DNA of 64,000 nt from Luzula sylvatica (GCA_946800325.1 OX326961.1:15622215-15686214); one strand, 5' to 3'; positions 33,976 through 45,125 are shown, counted from the first letter of the stretch. Made by a program: numbers and translations. The notes: generated by a model from the sequence alone, not told the origin.

Positions 33976-34110
33976 ATTATTTTTTAATGTTTCAGTGTGA
34001 GTTGTTAACATACAAAAGGCTAAACGTATAACTACAAACATATAAGAATGATAGTGCACATGGTAGTACCTCTTTCTCTCTGCGCTACTAACTACGTACT
34101 AGGAAATTTG

Positions 34111-34140
34111 TCCGCGCTTCGCTGCGGATTTTTAATGTAA
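34111..34140 (-). mobile_element. Helitron-type 3' terminus, minus strand
   Basis: Minus strand reads CCGCAGCGAAGCGCGG (hairpin) then ACAAATTTC, CTAG and T. To its right (34150-34690) are degenerate repeats of ATAAATTAATGAATATCACA, a common kind of internal Helitron repeat. Confidence 0.55.
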
Positions 34141-35120
34141 TAGTTCGTATTAGACAAAAGATTGTGTATTCACTTATTAATTGTTATTTGTTATGTTTAC
34201 AAAAAATGTCATAAAACCAATATGAAAATTATTAAATGTGTAATTTCATATAATATCATAAAATAAATTAATGAATATCACAAAAGAAATATGAAAATTA
34301 AATGCGTAAATCATGATATAAATTAATGAAATCACAAAATAAATATGAAATCATATCATAAAATAAATTAATGAATATCACCAAACAAATATGAAAAAAA
34401 TATTAAATGCGTAAAGTATGATATAAAGATGAAAAAAATATTAAATGCGTAAAATCACAAAATTAATGAATATCAAATCACAAAATAAATATGAAATCAT
34501 AGAATAAATATGAAAACATGATATAAATATTAAAATAATTAAGGTAGAACATGATATAAAGATCATCAAATAAATTATTAATTGGGTAAATGGGTAAAAC
34601 ATGATATAAATTAATAGATGCAAGATATAAATTAATGGATATAATCAAATCATAAAATAAATATGAAAATTATGTAAATATTAATATGTTTGATAGAAAG
34701 TCAAAGATGAGGTGGCTAAATATAAGAGCTCAAAAACATTCACTATTTAAAGAAGAACAATATGGTAGATTGGCTATTTCTTGTTTTATTCCTTACAAAA
34801 TCTTGAGATATAAGGATATATACTAATTTCGGTAGTGCAGAGAGCAAGAGGTAGTCAGTAGCGCAGAGAGAGAAAGGAATAAAACATGAAATAACGACAC
34901 GTGTCAAGTTTTTGGTGAGATTCTTAACTTTAAAGAATAGTATTAATGTGTGAGAAATTTTACAAAAAGGTCCCTGAGAAAAGACTACCCTACACTGTTT
35001 GGAAAGAGTGCGTCCATTGATGTAGAGAAATCCATGATATCTAAGGTAATTAATTAATATATGTTTTGGTTTATTACTAAATCAATAATTCAATTCAATT
35101 ATTATAATTTACAATAATCA

Positions 35121-35268
35121 TAGGCACCTAGATTTTTTATCTAGATTTGCACCTAAAAATATACATGACAATCAAATTTATAATTTCTAAAATTTTATTT
35201 CCATTTAAAAAATTAATGTGGCTGATTGTGATTGCCACGTATGCTTCTAGATAAAATCTAGGTGCCTA
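35121..35268. mobile_element. 148-bp MITE with TCA flanks
   Basis: Inverted termini TAGGCACCTAGATTTTTTAT and its counterpart ATAAAATCTAGGTGCCTA, flanked on both sides by TCA. The 3-bp flank suggests a PIF/Harbinger-like origin, though TCA is not the usual TWA. Confidence 0.7.
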
Positions 35269-35271
35269 TCA

Positions 35272-36870
35272 TTATTGTTATAATTTATGACTTTAAAAAC
35301 GTATATACTTTATCAAGTCGATTGGAGATGCTCTTGTGTAGATTAGAACATTTTATTTTATCAATATATTGAATGTAGGACTTTGAGATTTCATGCGACC
35401 ATATATGATAAATTCAGCAATCATTAGGTTTGTTTTGTAATTTGCAACATTTCGGAAGGATTTTTGGAAAATTTTATTTTATTATAAATTCGAGCATCTT
35501 GATGGCGGCCTTCGTCAATTTCAGCACTTTTTAGGTTTTTTTTGTAATTTTATGCAACCTTTGATAAATGTACTTACTGAGAATCATATTTTGTCATTTT
35601 GACGGCGTGTAATTTTGTGTTGAGATGTGTAATTTGCAAATGTATTTTGGTATGAATACTTTGTAATGCATACAAATTGTTTCTTTTTTTTGTAAAATAA
35701 AAAAGAGTAAATAGAAAACTTTATCAATTGATGTCAATAAAATTCAAATCCACAATTTTCCACAAGGTAAGATTTTTTTTTGTAATGCATACAAATTGTT
35801 ACATTCAATATCTCAATTATATGCAATGTATGTATGTAGGCATTAATATGAAATGTTGTGTGTTCCAATTATTTGTCGTAATATATTTGTTTATCAAATA
35901 CCATAACAAATCAATGAAACAATTAAATAACCCTTGATATATTTAAAATTTAACATATAATGTAATGGAAACCTCAACTACATTTATAATATATACAGTC
36001 AAGGCCTAAATTACAAAAAAGTCAATGGAAAATAATATTTCAAATTGTTAAATTACGCTAATCCAATTAAATTGTATATGTACAAATACAACTCAATTAT
36101 GTATAATAGTGCGTTGCTTCAACATTAAGATGTTGAATAATGAATAGAAGTGACTTATATATCATAATTAAAAACTCGCCGCGTAGCGTAAGTATTAAAC
36201 TAGTATTAATGATGCTGAAAACTAAAAAATTGAGTTCTCTGTTTTGGTGCTTTCCTCTATTTGACTTTGAATGGGTCATTAAGATCACGGTACTTAATAA
36301 GGGTACATAATAATTCGTTCAATTGATTTTGCTGATTATTCTAATGGTTATGCCAAGACCAGGTTTTGTTCTCTTACTTGATAGAGCTTTTACTTTCAAT
36401 ATTTTTTTTTCTGATGAATTGAACAATTGAGCATGTATATATAATATTTTGAATGATAGTTTATTTTTGTTGGTTGTTTTTGGTTTCTTAAGAGATATCA
36501 TGTAATTAATTCTAGTAAATGTGGTGTGTGATTGGGTGGGTGGATATGGTGATATGCTTTCCTTCTTTCAGGATTTTATGAAGATTTCCCTTCATTTCAC
36601 CAAAATCTAATTAACACTTTACTTAACATGTTAATCAATAAGTAATACATAAAAAATAATTTTTAAATATTAATTATTAATTAGTAATTGGAAAAGATTT
36701 TAATTACATATGAAATTATTATTAATCATTATTAACTATTAATTCTTATATGTTGTGAGAAGTTGTGGGTTCGAGTTTTATTGGCATCAATGGATGGAGG
36801 ACCACCGAGACTTCTCCATTTACTCATTTTTTTTCTCTAAAAGAAATTTGGAGAAATGTGAGGAAATGTG
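35272..36870. other. AT-rich spacer with a Helitron-type end at 36203
   Basis: GCCGCGTAGCGTAAGTATTAAACTAG followed by T ends at 36203, resembling the termini at 30998 and 33137. No gene. Confidence 0.45.
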
Positions 36871-37677
36871 GGCTAGTGATATCGGCAGGAAATTGTATTA
36901 CTTGTTACAGGAAAATTAATTTGAAATGACTAATTTACCCTTATTTAATGATTATATGTTATTTGGAAAGTAGATTATTATGTATCAAGTGAAGATTTAA
37001 ATGATATGAACCTTTATATGTTATTTGGAAAGTAGATTATAACTGGAATGATGTGAACTTTGTATGTATTATTTCTAGATTCCAGTTTTAATTGTATGAA
37101 GTATGAACATCCATGATTAAATATCATGAACAAAAGAAGATTAAAAATAAAAGAATATTGCAATTGCAATTACATAAAAAAATAATATGATAATATTATA
37201 TGATAGTTGTTAATGATAAAATGAAAATAAACATAACTACTATGATTCCTAAATTAAATTATTTAAATAGTTATTGGAAAAACATAAAGAAAAAAAAAAT
37301 GAATACCACAATAATTTGGAAAATATAACATGTAGAAATATAATAAAACATAATAAACATAACTACTTTGATTCTTGAGTTTTTTAAGATTAAAAATTTT
37401 GAAATTTGAGGAGGAAACTCAGGAGAGACCAAACAATGGATCCGAGAAGAAAAAAAATATTTTTTAGTTTTAGTTAGGAATTGGTAAGAAGATCCAAATT
37501 GGCATTTTCTAAATTTTGATTTGTATTGTTCATAATTATTAAGATCCGAACTTTCTAAATTTTCTCTAAACATATATATTTAGATTTTTTTTTCAAATCA
37601 TTTGTAAGGGTAAATTAGTCATTTTACATTAATTTTTCTGTAAAAAATAAAACTATTTCCTGTCGATATCACTAGCC
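36871..37677. mobile_element. MULE-type MITE of 807 bp with long TIRs
   Basis: Long terminal inverted repeats (about 75 bp) start GGCTAGTGATATCG and end CGATATCACTAGCC. Both sides carry GAAATGTG (36863-36870 and 37678-37685). Long TIRs with an 8-9 bp duplication fit Mutator-like elements. No transposase. It lies in the upstream region of MATH-BTB copy B. Confidence 0.8.
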
Positions 37678-37925
37678 GAAATGTGGGGGCACCGTAGATG
37701 GCCTTTTCTGTAAATTCAAATATAAATTCGTAATGTTGATTAGTGAATGAAATGGAAGTAGGCCTAGCCAGCCTAAGAAGTCCTCTGTAAAACAAAAAGA
37801 AATTCAAAGTCACATTCAAATAAACAACTAAAACTAAATCTCACATACCCCGTTAACTTTTTTAATCAGACATTTATTAGAAATCGTATTTTATAAATCT
37901 TCCTTTCTGTGTTTGAAGTTTTAAT

Positions 37926-38196
37926 TGTTGGTTTACGGATTCAAATAGAATTTTTAATAATCAAATCTCTCTAATAATTTTAATAAATTCTTACAAATCT
38001 TTTTGTGTTTTCTGAATTTGATGATTTGTTAAACATCTAAAGTCTATTTATAAACTCAATAAACTCGAAATATAAGGTATAAAAAACTTGTCCTAAAATT
38101 ATTTCATAAATTATTTTTCATAGAATAATTTTTTTCTAAAATTATTTGGACTAATTAAATTTGATAATTATTAATTCGGACTTGGACTTATCAACA
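37926..38196 (-). repeat. Solo LTR in the upstream region of copy B
   Basis: TGTTGGTTTACGGATTC to TTATCAACA; clearly related along its length to the LTRs at 38973 and 42040, but diverged. It sits about 15 bp before the TATA box of copy B. The copies C and D lack it at this place. Confidence 0.8.
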
Positions 38197-38212
38197 CTAT
38201 TGATACTCCTCG

Positions 38213-38220
38213 CTTTATAT
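38213..38220 (+). promoter_or_regulatory. TATA box of MATH-BTB copy B
   Basis: CTCGCTTTATAT, conserved in position and context with 45118-45125 and 49641-49648, about 265 bp before the ATG. Confidence 0.6.
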
Positions 38221-38972
38221 CCCGTAAACTATTGCAAACTTTCGATCCAAGTGTACAAATTGACTTATTCCTAGAAAAATATTCTATTCCTTGTGCATCT
38301 TGTACGAATCTCCCTTTTTTTGTCATATCAATCAGCTCTTGCTAATTATCTGTTATTCAGTCTTTTGACTCAATATCGATATTGTTCGATCTCTCAACAA
38401 TTTCCACCACAAAGTTCAATAATTTTCCTCTTGATCAATCCTCTTCTTTCTTGCGGGTGTATTCCTCCTGTGGATTTATTATGGCATCAATCATCCACCT
38501 CTTGGGAAAACCGGCTAATGAAGAGACAACCGCTGAATCGTGCCGGTTTAAAGTCCTTTGTTCTGCTATTGAGACAGGCAATTGGATCCGCTTTCCTGCC
38601 TTTACGACTGGAGAGCATTTCTGGAGTATCATTTGCCTTCCACACAAAGACGTGAAAGGTGAAATTACCCGATTATCTTTCAATCTTAGATATTAAGGTG
38701 AATGGAAGGAAATCAATGTAACAGTTAACTCCAGTGTGCTTAAATGGAATGATATATTATCCTTGATCAAAGGTAAAACAACTACACTCACATTCGGAAA
38801 GTGCGGGTCAGAATATTATTACAGTAAAATTGAAGGAGACGAGTTGAAAGAGTTCTTGAAAGATGATTATATCATTGTTATTTGTAACTTGACAATTTTA
38901 AGTGCAGCTTGTGTGGAAACATTAGATTCTGGGGTTACCATTGTAACATCACTAGCTGGAAAATCAAGAAGT

Positions 38973-39322
38973 TGTTGGTAATACGGGATTCGAATATGGA
39001 TTCAAATATGGATTTCTAATAAACAAAACTCTCTCTTCTAATTCTAATAATCTCTTATAAGTCTTTCTCTCTTTTCTAATTGATATTTGATATTATTTTC
39101 AATGTGATTAATCCCTAAACATGTAAGGCCTATTTATAGGCTCCATAAACTTGCATTACAAGAAATTAAACCTTGCCTTAAAACTTATTTCCTAAATTAC
39201 TTTCCTATAATAAATCTTGCCCTATAATAATTTCCTAAATTACTTTCCTTAAAATAACTTTCCCTAACATTAATTGGGCTAATTAAACTTGATTTATTAT
39301 TTCGGGCTTGGGCTTATCAACA
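38973..39322 (-). repeat. 3' LTR of the RT-less Copia
   Basis: TGTTGGTAATACGGG to GGGCTTATCAACA, with TG..CA ends and a 5-bp terminal inverted repeat TGTTG/CAACA. Confidence 0.95.
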
Positions 39323-39335
39323 AATTCCTCCCTTA
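39323..39335 (-). other. Polypurine tract of the RT-less Copia
   Basis: Minus strand TAAGGGAGGAATT, immediately before the LTR. Confidence 0.8.
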
Positions 39336-40142
39336 AGCACAAGCCTCTTCATCATCCCGATCATCGTCTTCAAAAAATTTCTTTTTCTTGTACACCCGCT
39401 TGACTCCTATGGGCCTGCATCCTTTTGATAACTCGACCAAGTGCCACGTCTTGTTTTTCTCGATAGCCCCAATCTCTTCATCCATCGCGGATTTCCATTT
39501 CTTGTTTCTCACGGCTTCTTCAAAGGAAATATTCTCCGCATCTGCCAAAAGACAAACAAGATGTACCTCACTGGTTGCATCGTATAGCTCCTGTAGGCTC
39601 CGTGTGCGCGTCTGTCTCGGTTCGTCTTCTTCATCAGGTATTGCGGGGCTAGTCGGTACAGTAGCTGCGGATTCTTCTTTCTCGGACTCGTCTGACTCGG
39701 CGTCCTCATCCTCCATCTCGCACTTCTTACTCCAGTCCCATGCGCTCTTCTCATTCACATGGACATCTCGACTCACCATAACTTTTCTTTCAATGGGGTC
39801 ATACAACTTGTATGCCTTCGTTTTCTCGTCATATCCAATGAACACAAACTTCTTGCTTTTATCATCGAGCTTCGTTCTCCCTTGATCCGGTACATGTGCA
39901 TATGCCACACTTCCGAACACCTTGAAATGCGACACCGTCGGTTTCTGACTGCTCCAAGCTTCTTGAGGTGTTTTCTCGCCTAATTTTGCATGAGGACATC
40001 GATTTTGTACATACACCGCACACTGTACCGCCTCGGCCCAAAATTCTTTTGGCACTCCTTTGCTCTTCAACATCGACCGAACCATGTCGAGAATGGTCCG
40101 GTTCTTCCTCTCGGCCACACCATTGCATGAGGTGCTTGCCAC
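39333..40142 (-). CDS. Copia integrase C-terminal part, pol truncated
   Basis: 269 residues from MASTSCNGVAERKNRTILD. It carries the integrase end (GVAERKNRTI, PKEFWAEAV), the GKTP-like EKTPQEAW segment and the acidic linker. The reverse transcriptase entry follows (EEIGAIEKNKTWHLVELSKG, RPIGVKRVYKKKK) and the frame ends at once in an acidic tail FEDDDRDDEEACA. The bases that would encode YVDD, RNase H and the C-terminus are missing. Its frame differs from the upstream gag-integrase ORF because of an irregular insert at 40115-40145; the start codon used here lies within that insert and may not be real. Confidence 0.75.
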   Translation of the reverse strand: MASTSCNGVAERKNRTILDMVRSMLKSKGVPKEFWAEAVQCAVYVQNRCPHAKLGEKTPQEAWSSQKPTVSHFKVFGSVAYAHVPDQGRTKLDDKSKKFVFIGYDEKTKAYKLYDPIERKVMVSRDVHVNEKSAWDWSKKCEMEDEDAESDESEKEESAATVPTSPAIPDEEDEPRQTRTRSLQELYDATSEVHLVCLLADAENISFEEAVRNKKWKSAMDEEIGAIEKNKTWHLVELSKGCRPIGVKRVYKKKKFFEDDDRDDEEACA

Positions 40143-42022
40143 ACTTCCGAGTACGGCGCAGTCAAGAATATCTTAATTCCTTGCTCCTCACAAAAGCTCG
40201 TAAATGCGGTTGACGTGTACTCACCGCCTCTATCTGACCGCAAAGCTTTGATGTATCTCCCGGTCATCTTCTCGACAAGCACCTTGAACCTCTTGAACAC
40301 TTCGAATGCCTCGGATTTTTCCTTCAAAAAATAAACCCAGGTCCTCCTAGTGTAATCATCAACGAATGTAATAAAATACCTTTTCTCACTGAACGATTTC
40401 GGTGTGATCGGACCACAAATGTCGGTGTGCACCAGCTCGAGAGGGTTTGCTGCTTCATATTTCGCCTTCTTCTGAAATGGGACTCTTGCATGTTTACCGA
40501 GTACGCAACCTTCGCAAAATCTGCTCGTGTAGTCCATATCTGGCAGACCGTGCACCATGTCTTTCTTGGCCAACTCTCGCAAGCCTCCATAGTGCAAGTG
40601 TCCAAACCGCAAATGCCAGAGCCAAGCTTTATCCTCCATGTCGACTCGTAAGCACATTCTCTGCACACTTCTCAGGTTGAGCTTGAACATTCGATTCTTC
40701 GCCATCTCAACACGCGCAACTAATTGACCTTGCTTGTCCTTCAGCTGCATCGTTCGATCTTTCATGAAGACCGAGTATCCTTTCTCTAATAGTTGCCCCA
40801 TGCTGATTATGTTGCTCTTCATCTCAGGCACATAATAGACATTTTCGATATGTCCTTCTTTACCATCCTTCTGATATAACCGAATTTTATCTTTGCCCTT
40901 TACTTGGACCTTTGACGCATCTCCAATTGACACGTGTCCATCGTCTAGCTCCTTCATCTCTACGAAAAGGTGTTTGTGCCCGCACATGTGGTTGCTTGCG
41001 CCAGTGTCGAGGTACCAGATCGTATCGCTCTCCGATGTGGTGTCTTTGTGAGCCATCATGAGAACACCATCATTTGCCTCCTTCTCTACTAAGTTGGCAT
41101 TTTCTTTTACCTTTTTCTCGGACCAACACTCCTTCGCGTAGTGTCCAGGCTTGCCGCAGTTGTAGCACTCGACACTTGCTCGACTCGACCAACTTCCTCG
41201 TCCACGAACTCGTCCTCGGCCGCGCCAATTTTGCTGATTCGGTTGCTTCTTTTCTTCGGAATTATAGATTCCGCCTCTGCCTCGACCACCAAATCGACCT
41301 CCTCGGCCGCGCCCTCTTCCTCGATTGTTCTCAGCGTACATCGTCTTCTCTTCATCTATGGTCGCCTTTACTTGCAGATCCTCCTGGTGTGACTCGTTCT
41401 CCTTCTTTTTCTTTCGCTGCTCGTGTGCTTCAAGTGAACCTGCCAATTCATCAACGGTCATTTGATCTAAATCTTTCGACTCTTCAATCGCGCACACCAC
41501 GTTTTCGAACTTCTCGGTTAAAGACCGTAGAATCTTCTCAACAACTCTGGCGTCGGTCAGACCTTCTCCGTTGCCCTTTAATTGATTCGCCACTCCTTGT
41601 ACACGCGAGATGTAATCGGACACTCCTTCTGATTCCTTCATCTTCATGGACTCCAATTCGCCTCGCAAAGTCTGAAGCCTCACTTGCTTTACTCGATCGG
41701 CACCCTTGAACACTCTCTCCAAAGTGTCCCATGCTTCCTTCGAAGTTTTCGCGCCGGCAATCTTCTGAAAACCCGACTCGTCTACAGCTTGGTACAATAG
41801 GTATATGGCGGTCTTGTCTTTCACTCGTTTCTCTTTCATTGCTTTTAATTGGTTTACCGTCTGCTCCGTTTCAGCAACCGGTTCCACGTAGCCAGCTTCG
41901 ACTATCTCCCAAACATCTTGCGCACCGAGTAACGTCCGCATCTGAATACTCCATACTTCGTAATTCGTCTTCGTCAATCGCGGTAGCGGTATATGGCCAA
42001 AAGCACTCCCAGAACTCGCCAT
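40067..42022 (-). CDS. gag: Copia gag, protease and integrase core
   Basis: 651 residues starting MASSGSAFGHIPLPRL just inside the primer site. Gag core (LTKTNYEVWSIQM ... SKEAWDTLERVFKG) occupies residues 15-200. An RG-rich stretch (NRGRGRGRGGRFGGRGRGG) precedes the zinc knuckle CYNCGKPGHYAKEC near 290; protease is WYLDTGASNHMC near 340. GAG-pre-integrase (LWHLRFGHLHYGG ... CEGCVLGKHARVPF) is near 465-520. The integrase core with HTDICGP and SDRGGEYTSTAF is followed by an abnormal EVWQAPHAMVW where relatives have the PQQNGVAERKN motif. The last 30 residues are out of frame. Confidence 0.88.
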   Translation of the reverse strand: MASSGSAFGHIPLPRLTKTNYEVWSIQMRTLLGAQDVWEIVEAGYVEPVAETEQTVNQLKAMKEKRVKDKTAIYLLYQAVDESGFQKIAGAKTSKEAWDTLERVFKGADRVKQVRLQTLRGELESMKMKESEGVSDYISRVQGVANQLKGNGEGLTDARVVEKILRSLTEKFENVVCAIEESKDLDQMTVDELAGSLEAHEQRKKKKENESHQEDLQVKATIDEEKTMYAENNRGRGRGRGGRFGGRGRGGIYNSEEKKQPNQQNWRGRGRVRGRGSWSSRASVECYNCGKPGHYAKECWSEKKVKENANLVEKEANDGVLMMAHKDTTSESDTIWYLDTGASNHMCGHKHLFVEMKELDDGHVSIGDASKVQVKGKDKIRLYQKDGKEGHIENVYYVPEMKSNIISMGQLLEKGYSVFMKDRTMQLKDKQGQLVARVEMAKNRMFKLNLRSVQRMCLRVDMEDKAWLWHLRFGHLHYGGLRELAKKDMVHGLPDMDYTSRFCEGCVLGKHARVPFQKKAKYEAANPLELVHTDICGPITPKSFSEKRYFITFVDDYTRRTWVYFLKEKSEAFEVFKRFKVLVEKMTGRYIKALRSDRGGEYTSTAFTSFCEEQGIKIFLTAPYSEVWQAPHAMVWPRGRTGPFSTWFGRC

Positions 42023-42024
42023 CG

Positions 42025-42036
42025 CTCTGATACCAA
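42025..42036 (-). other. Primer binding site (initiator-Met tRNA)
   Basis: GCTCTGATACCA on the plus strand, three bases from the LTR start at 42040. Confidence 0.92.
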
Positions 42037-42039
42037 TTT

Positions 42040-42388
42040 GTTGGTAATACGGGATTCGAATATGGATTCAAATATGGATTTCTAATAAACAAAACTCTCT
42101 CTTCTAATTCTAATAATCTCTTATAAGTCTTTCTCTCTTTTCTAATTGATATTTGATATTATTTTCAATGTGATTAATCCCTAAACATGTAAGGCCTATT
42201 TATAGGCTCCATAAACTTGCATTACAAGGAATTAAACCTTGCCTTAAAACTTATTTCCTAAATTACTTTCCTATAATAAATCTTGCCCTATAATAATTTC
42301 CTAAATTACTTTCCTTAAAATAACTTTCCCTAACATTAATTGGGCTAATTAAACTTGATTTATTATTTCTGGCTTGGGCTTATCAACA
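42040..42388 (-). repeat. 5' LTR of the RT-less Copia
   Basis: Differs from the other LTR by loss of one A near 42060, G for A near 42230 and T for G near 42370. Confidence 0.95.
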
Positions 42389-43625
42389 GAAGTCACTCCT
42401 TCGATAACAAGAATATAACATCCCGGGAGACGGTTTGTGGTTCTTTCCAATTTAAAGTAATGTCCCCCAACATAACGGAAAATGAGAGTACATATTTCTA
42501 CTCTCCGATGTTTATGGTTGATGAATTTTGCTGGTTTATACAGTGTTGTATCGAAAAAGATAGTTATTTAACACTTAGGTTACTTGTTCAGAGCGAAATC
42601 AAGGATCTTAAACTGAATTTAAATTTCAGTGTACTTAAAAAGGATGAAGAGACATCCTTGGTCAGAAAGAGGAACATTATACATACCTTTAATCAGTGTG
42701 GGGAGTATATTTATTTGGGCAAGTCCGTTGGAGGAGATGAATTAAAACAATCCTTGAAAGATGATTACTTCATAGTAGTATTAAATATCACTATATTAAG
42801 TGAAACTATAACATCTGATCATGATGTCACTATTATAAGTAGCCGCGGAAAACCAAGGAATCCCCCCGTTAATGGACCATCTCCCTATTTACAAGACCAC
42901 CTTAGCCAACTATTACAAAATAAGGAACGGGTCGATACCACCTTCGATGTCAATGGAGAACTTTTTCACGCACATAGGCTAGTCCTAGCAGCACGATCAA
43001 CGGTTTTTAATGCCGAGCTATTTAGCCCCATGAATAGAAATTGTACTGGACGCATTAAAATTAGTGAAATCGGTCCGAGGGTTTTCAAGGCGATGCTCCA
43101 TTTTATATATACGGCGGATATGCTGCCTAATTTAAATAATAGTTATAATGAAGAAAATAATCTAATGGATTCAATCCAAATGACTCGAGGGTTACTCATT
43201 GCTGCAGATCGATATGCGTTAGAAAGGTTGAAACTAATATGCGAAGCCAAGTTATCCAAAAGTATTATCATCGACGATATTGTAACTACCCTGATTTTAG
43301 CTGAGAAGCACAATTGTCCAAACCTTAAAGTTAGCCGTCTAGAATTTCTTAGCCAGACGGGAAATCTAAGCAAGGTTGCATTAAACAACAAATTTGGCCA
43401 ATTAGCAAGGAGTTACCCTTTGATTATCAAAGAGTTAGAAAAGAAACTTCAAAATATGTCTACTTGAAAGATTGGCATGGCATTTCTGGGTTTGTGTGGT
43501 TTCTCAATAATAGAGATGCAATAATTATACAAATTTATTTTTCTGGTTATGTTTAATTGTTTATTTGTTATCATCATATCGTGTTATCTGTTTTTGAATG
43601 TAAAAGTAATTCAGTTACATCTATT

Positions 43626-43888
43626 TGTTGGTATTACGAGATTCAAATATGAATTTCAAATAGAATTTCTAATAAACAAAACTCTTTCTAATTTTAATAA
43701 ATTCTTACAAGTCTTTATTTTTTGTATTTTCTGAATTGATATTTTTTCTCAACATCTAATGTCTATAACCATTTTCCTTATAATAAAACTTGCCCCTAAA
43801 TTATTTTTCTTAGAATCAAATTTTTCCTAAAACTATTTGGGCTAATTAAACTTAAAAATTATTAATTTCGGGATTGGATTTGTCAACA
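43626..43888 (-). repeat. Solo LTR downstream of copy B
   Basis: TGTTGGTATTACGAGATTC to TTTGTCAACA, same family and orientation as the Copia LTRs, flanked by CTATT on both sides. The copy C flank is uninterrupted at the same place. Caution: the other two solo LTRs are also followed by CTAT, so part of that flank could belong to the LTR. Confidence 0.8.
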
Positions 43889-45117
43889 CTATTAATGTGA
43901 GATTATTTGTTCATATAAATTTTATTTTGATTCCGTGACTCCCTAAATTGGATTTGAATTGAAATATTTGAATCACATAACTGATTGAATTTGCTTTTGA
44001 TTAGAATCATTGGATTTGTGGATGAGTGAATAATATTTATCATTGTTGCAAATAAATTCGCAAAACGATACGCTACATCGATATAAAAATAGAAATTGTG
44101 TGTGCAATCTAAAAACAGTGTTAACTAAAAAAATATAAAAAACAATTTTGTTTCATATAGAACTGGTTAAAACCGGTGTTACTGCAAAAAGAAACTTTTT
44201 GAGCAGTTTTAACCCGTTTAAAAAATCGGCCTAACGATTTATCAACCAGTTTTGGAAACCGGTTCTAAGAATTTTATCACGCACACCTTACCACCGGATT
44301 CAAAACCGACGTTAGACGCGTTTTAGACCGATTTAAACCGGTGTCAGAAGCACTTGAAACCGCTGCTAGACGCTATTTTTCTAGTAGTGAACATAGCAAT
44401 TTTTTTTGTTACTGGACAAGGACGGCAGATAAAACTGCCACTACATAGTAACATATTGATGATTACAAATGCTACTGCATGTGGGTTTAAGTGCTGCAGC
44501 CTGCAAATACACTAGGGGATGTAAGTGTTAATATGTTGAGGCGGTTTGTTGTCACCACTACCTTTCTTGCAACGGCTTTAGAAATGTCGACTTACATGAC
44601 GGCTCAAAACCGCGAGAACATTTGAAGGGTAAAACAATCATTAAGGAATGAAAATACCACCACTAGGAGACTTTTTTGGTAGTGTTCCTTTAGGTATCAT
44701 TCTTTCCTGTATTACACTTTGAATCGGTAATTTAAGATCTGGGTGCATATATCATTTTGTCATTCAATTAAAAGAAAATTGATAAATTTATTTTTGTTCT
44801 TATTCTATTTCTAATGGATATGTCGAGAAAAGGTTTTGTTCTTTTATTTTATACAGCTTTTATTTTTATTTTTATTTATTTGCTGATGGATTACACAGTT
44901 GGCATTTAATAATCTAGTCTCCAACAGCTTATTTTGAATATACGATATAAATTAAATAAAGTCTTCTATAAACCAAAAAGAAGTTGTATGTCACACGTAA
45001 TTAAACTAAAATTAAAATAAAATTCACAAGCCTATTGACTTTTCCTAATCTGACCTTTTATTACCAATCCTCTCCTTATATTGATCAGAGAAGTGCTCTG
45101 TCTTTCAATAATCCTCG
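43889..45117. other. Spacer with CACTA-like end fragments
   Basis: Two CACTA-type right ends (TAGTAGTG at 44389 and TTTTTTGGTAGTG at 44684) with AACCGG/CCGGTT subterminal words in 44160-44380. Matching left ends were not found with confidence, so these are remnants. No gene. Confidence 0.4.
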
Positions 45118-45125
45118 CTTTATAC
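45118..45125 (+). promoter_or_regulatory. TATA box of MATH-BTB copy C
   Basis: CCTCGCTTTATACCCCCG, conserved with copy D (49641-49648). Confidence 0.6.

Larger units (their letters stand above)
33805..34947. mobile_element. TIR element of about 1.1 kb (non-coding)
   Basis: The terminal inverted repeats, about 55 bp, start ATTAATACTATTCTTTAAAG and contain GACACGTGTC at their inner side (left 33805-33862, right about 34890-34947). The interior holds a tRNA-like segment and a Helitron-type terminus, so it is composite. No target duplication assigned. Confidence 0.6.
38973..42388 (-). mobile_element. Young Copia element lacking reverse transcriptase and RNase H
   Basis: 3416 bp flanked by GAAGT (38968-38972 and 42389-42393). 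LTRs 38973-39322 (350 bp) and 42040-42388 (349 bp) differ by only three changes that I can see (one indel, two substitutions). Primer site 42025-42036; polypurine tract next to 39322. Minus-strand coding covers gag, protease and integrase, then stops right at the start of the reverse transcriptase domain. A non-autonomous element that evidently moved recently. Confidence 0.93.
38481..43467 (+). pseudogene. MATH-MATH-BTB gene copy B, split by a Copia element
   Basis: ATG at 38481 (MASIIHLLGKPANEE). MATH 1 runs to 38972 but contains a TAA at 38694-38696 where copies C and D have TTA. A Copia element then occupies 38973-42388 with a GAAGT duplication; skipping it and one GAAGT continues the same reading frame (GKSR, then S-HSFDNKN). 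The remainder is open to TGA at 43465-43467: MATH 2 (SPMFMVDEFCWFIQC), BTB (VDTTFDVNGELFHAHRLVLAARS) and a helical C-terminus. The nonsense codon and insertion both disable it. The gene seems intronless, like copies C and D. Confidence 0.88.

Noticed and set aside
37926..38196. Clear target duplication for the promoter-side solo LTR
   Set aside because: Flanks TTAAT and CTATT do not match well, and CTAT follows all three solo LTRs, so it may be part of the LTR.
41074..41709. 211-residue plus-strand frame
   Set aside because: Antisense shadow of the Copia gag RG-rich and zinc-knuckle region.
44555..44684. Small complete CACTA element
   Set aside because: CACTACC at 44555 and GGTAGTG at 44684 face correctly, but flanking 3-bp sequences do not match.
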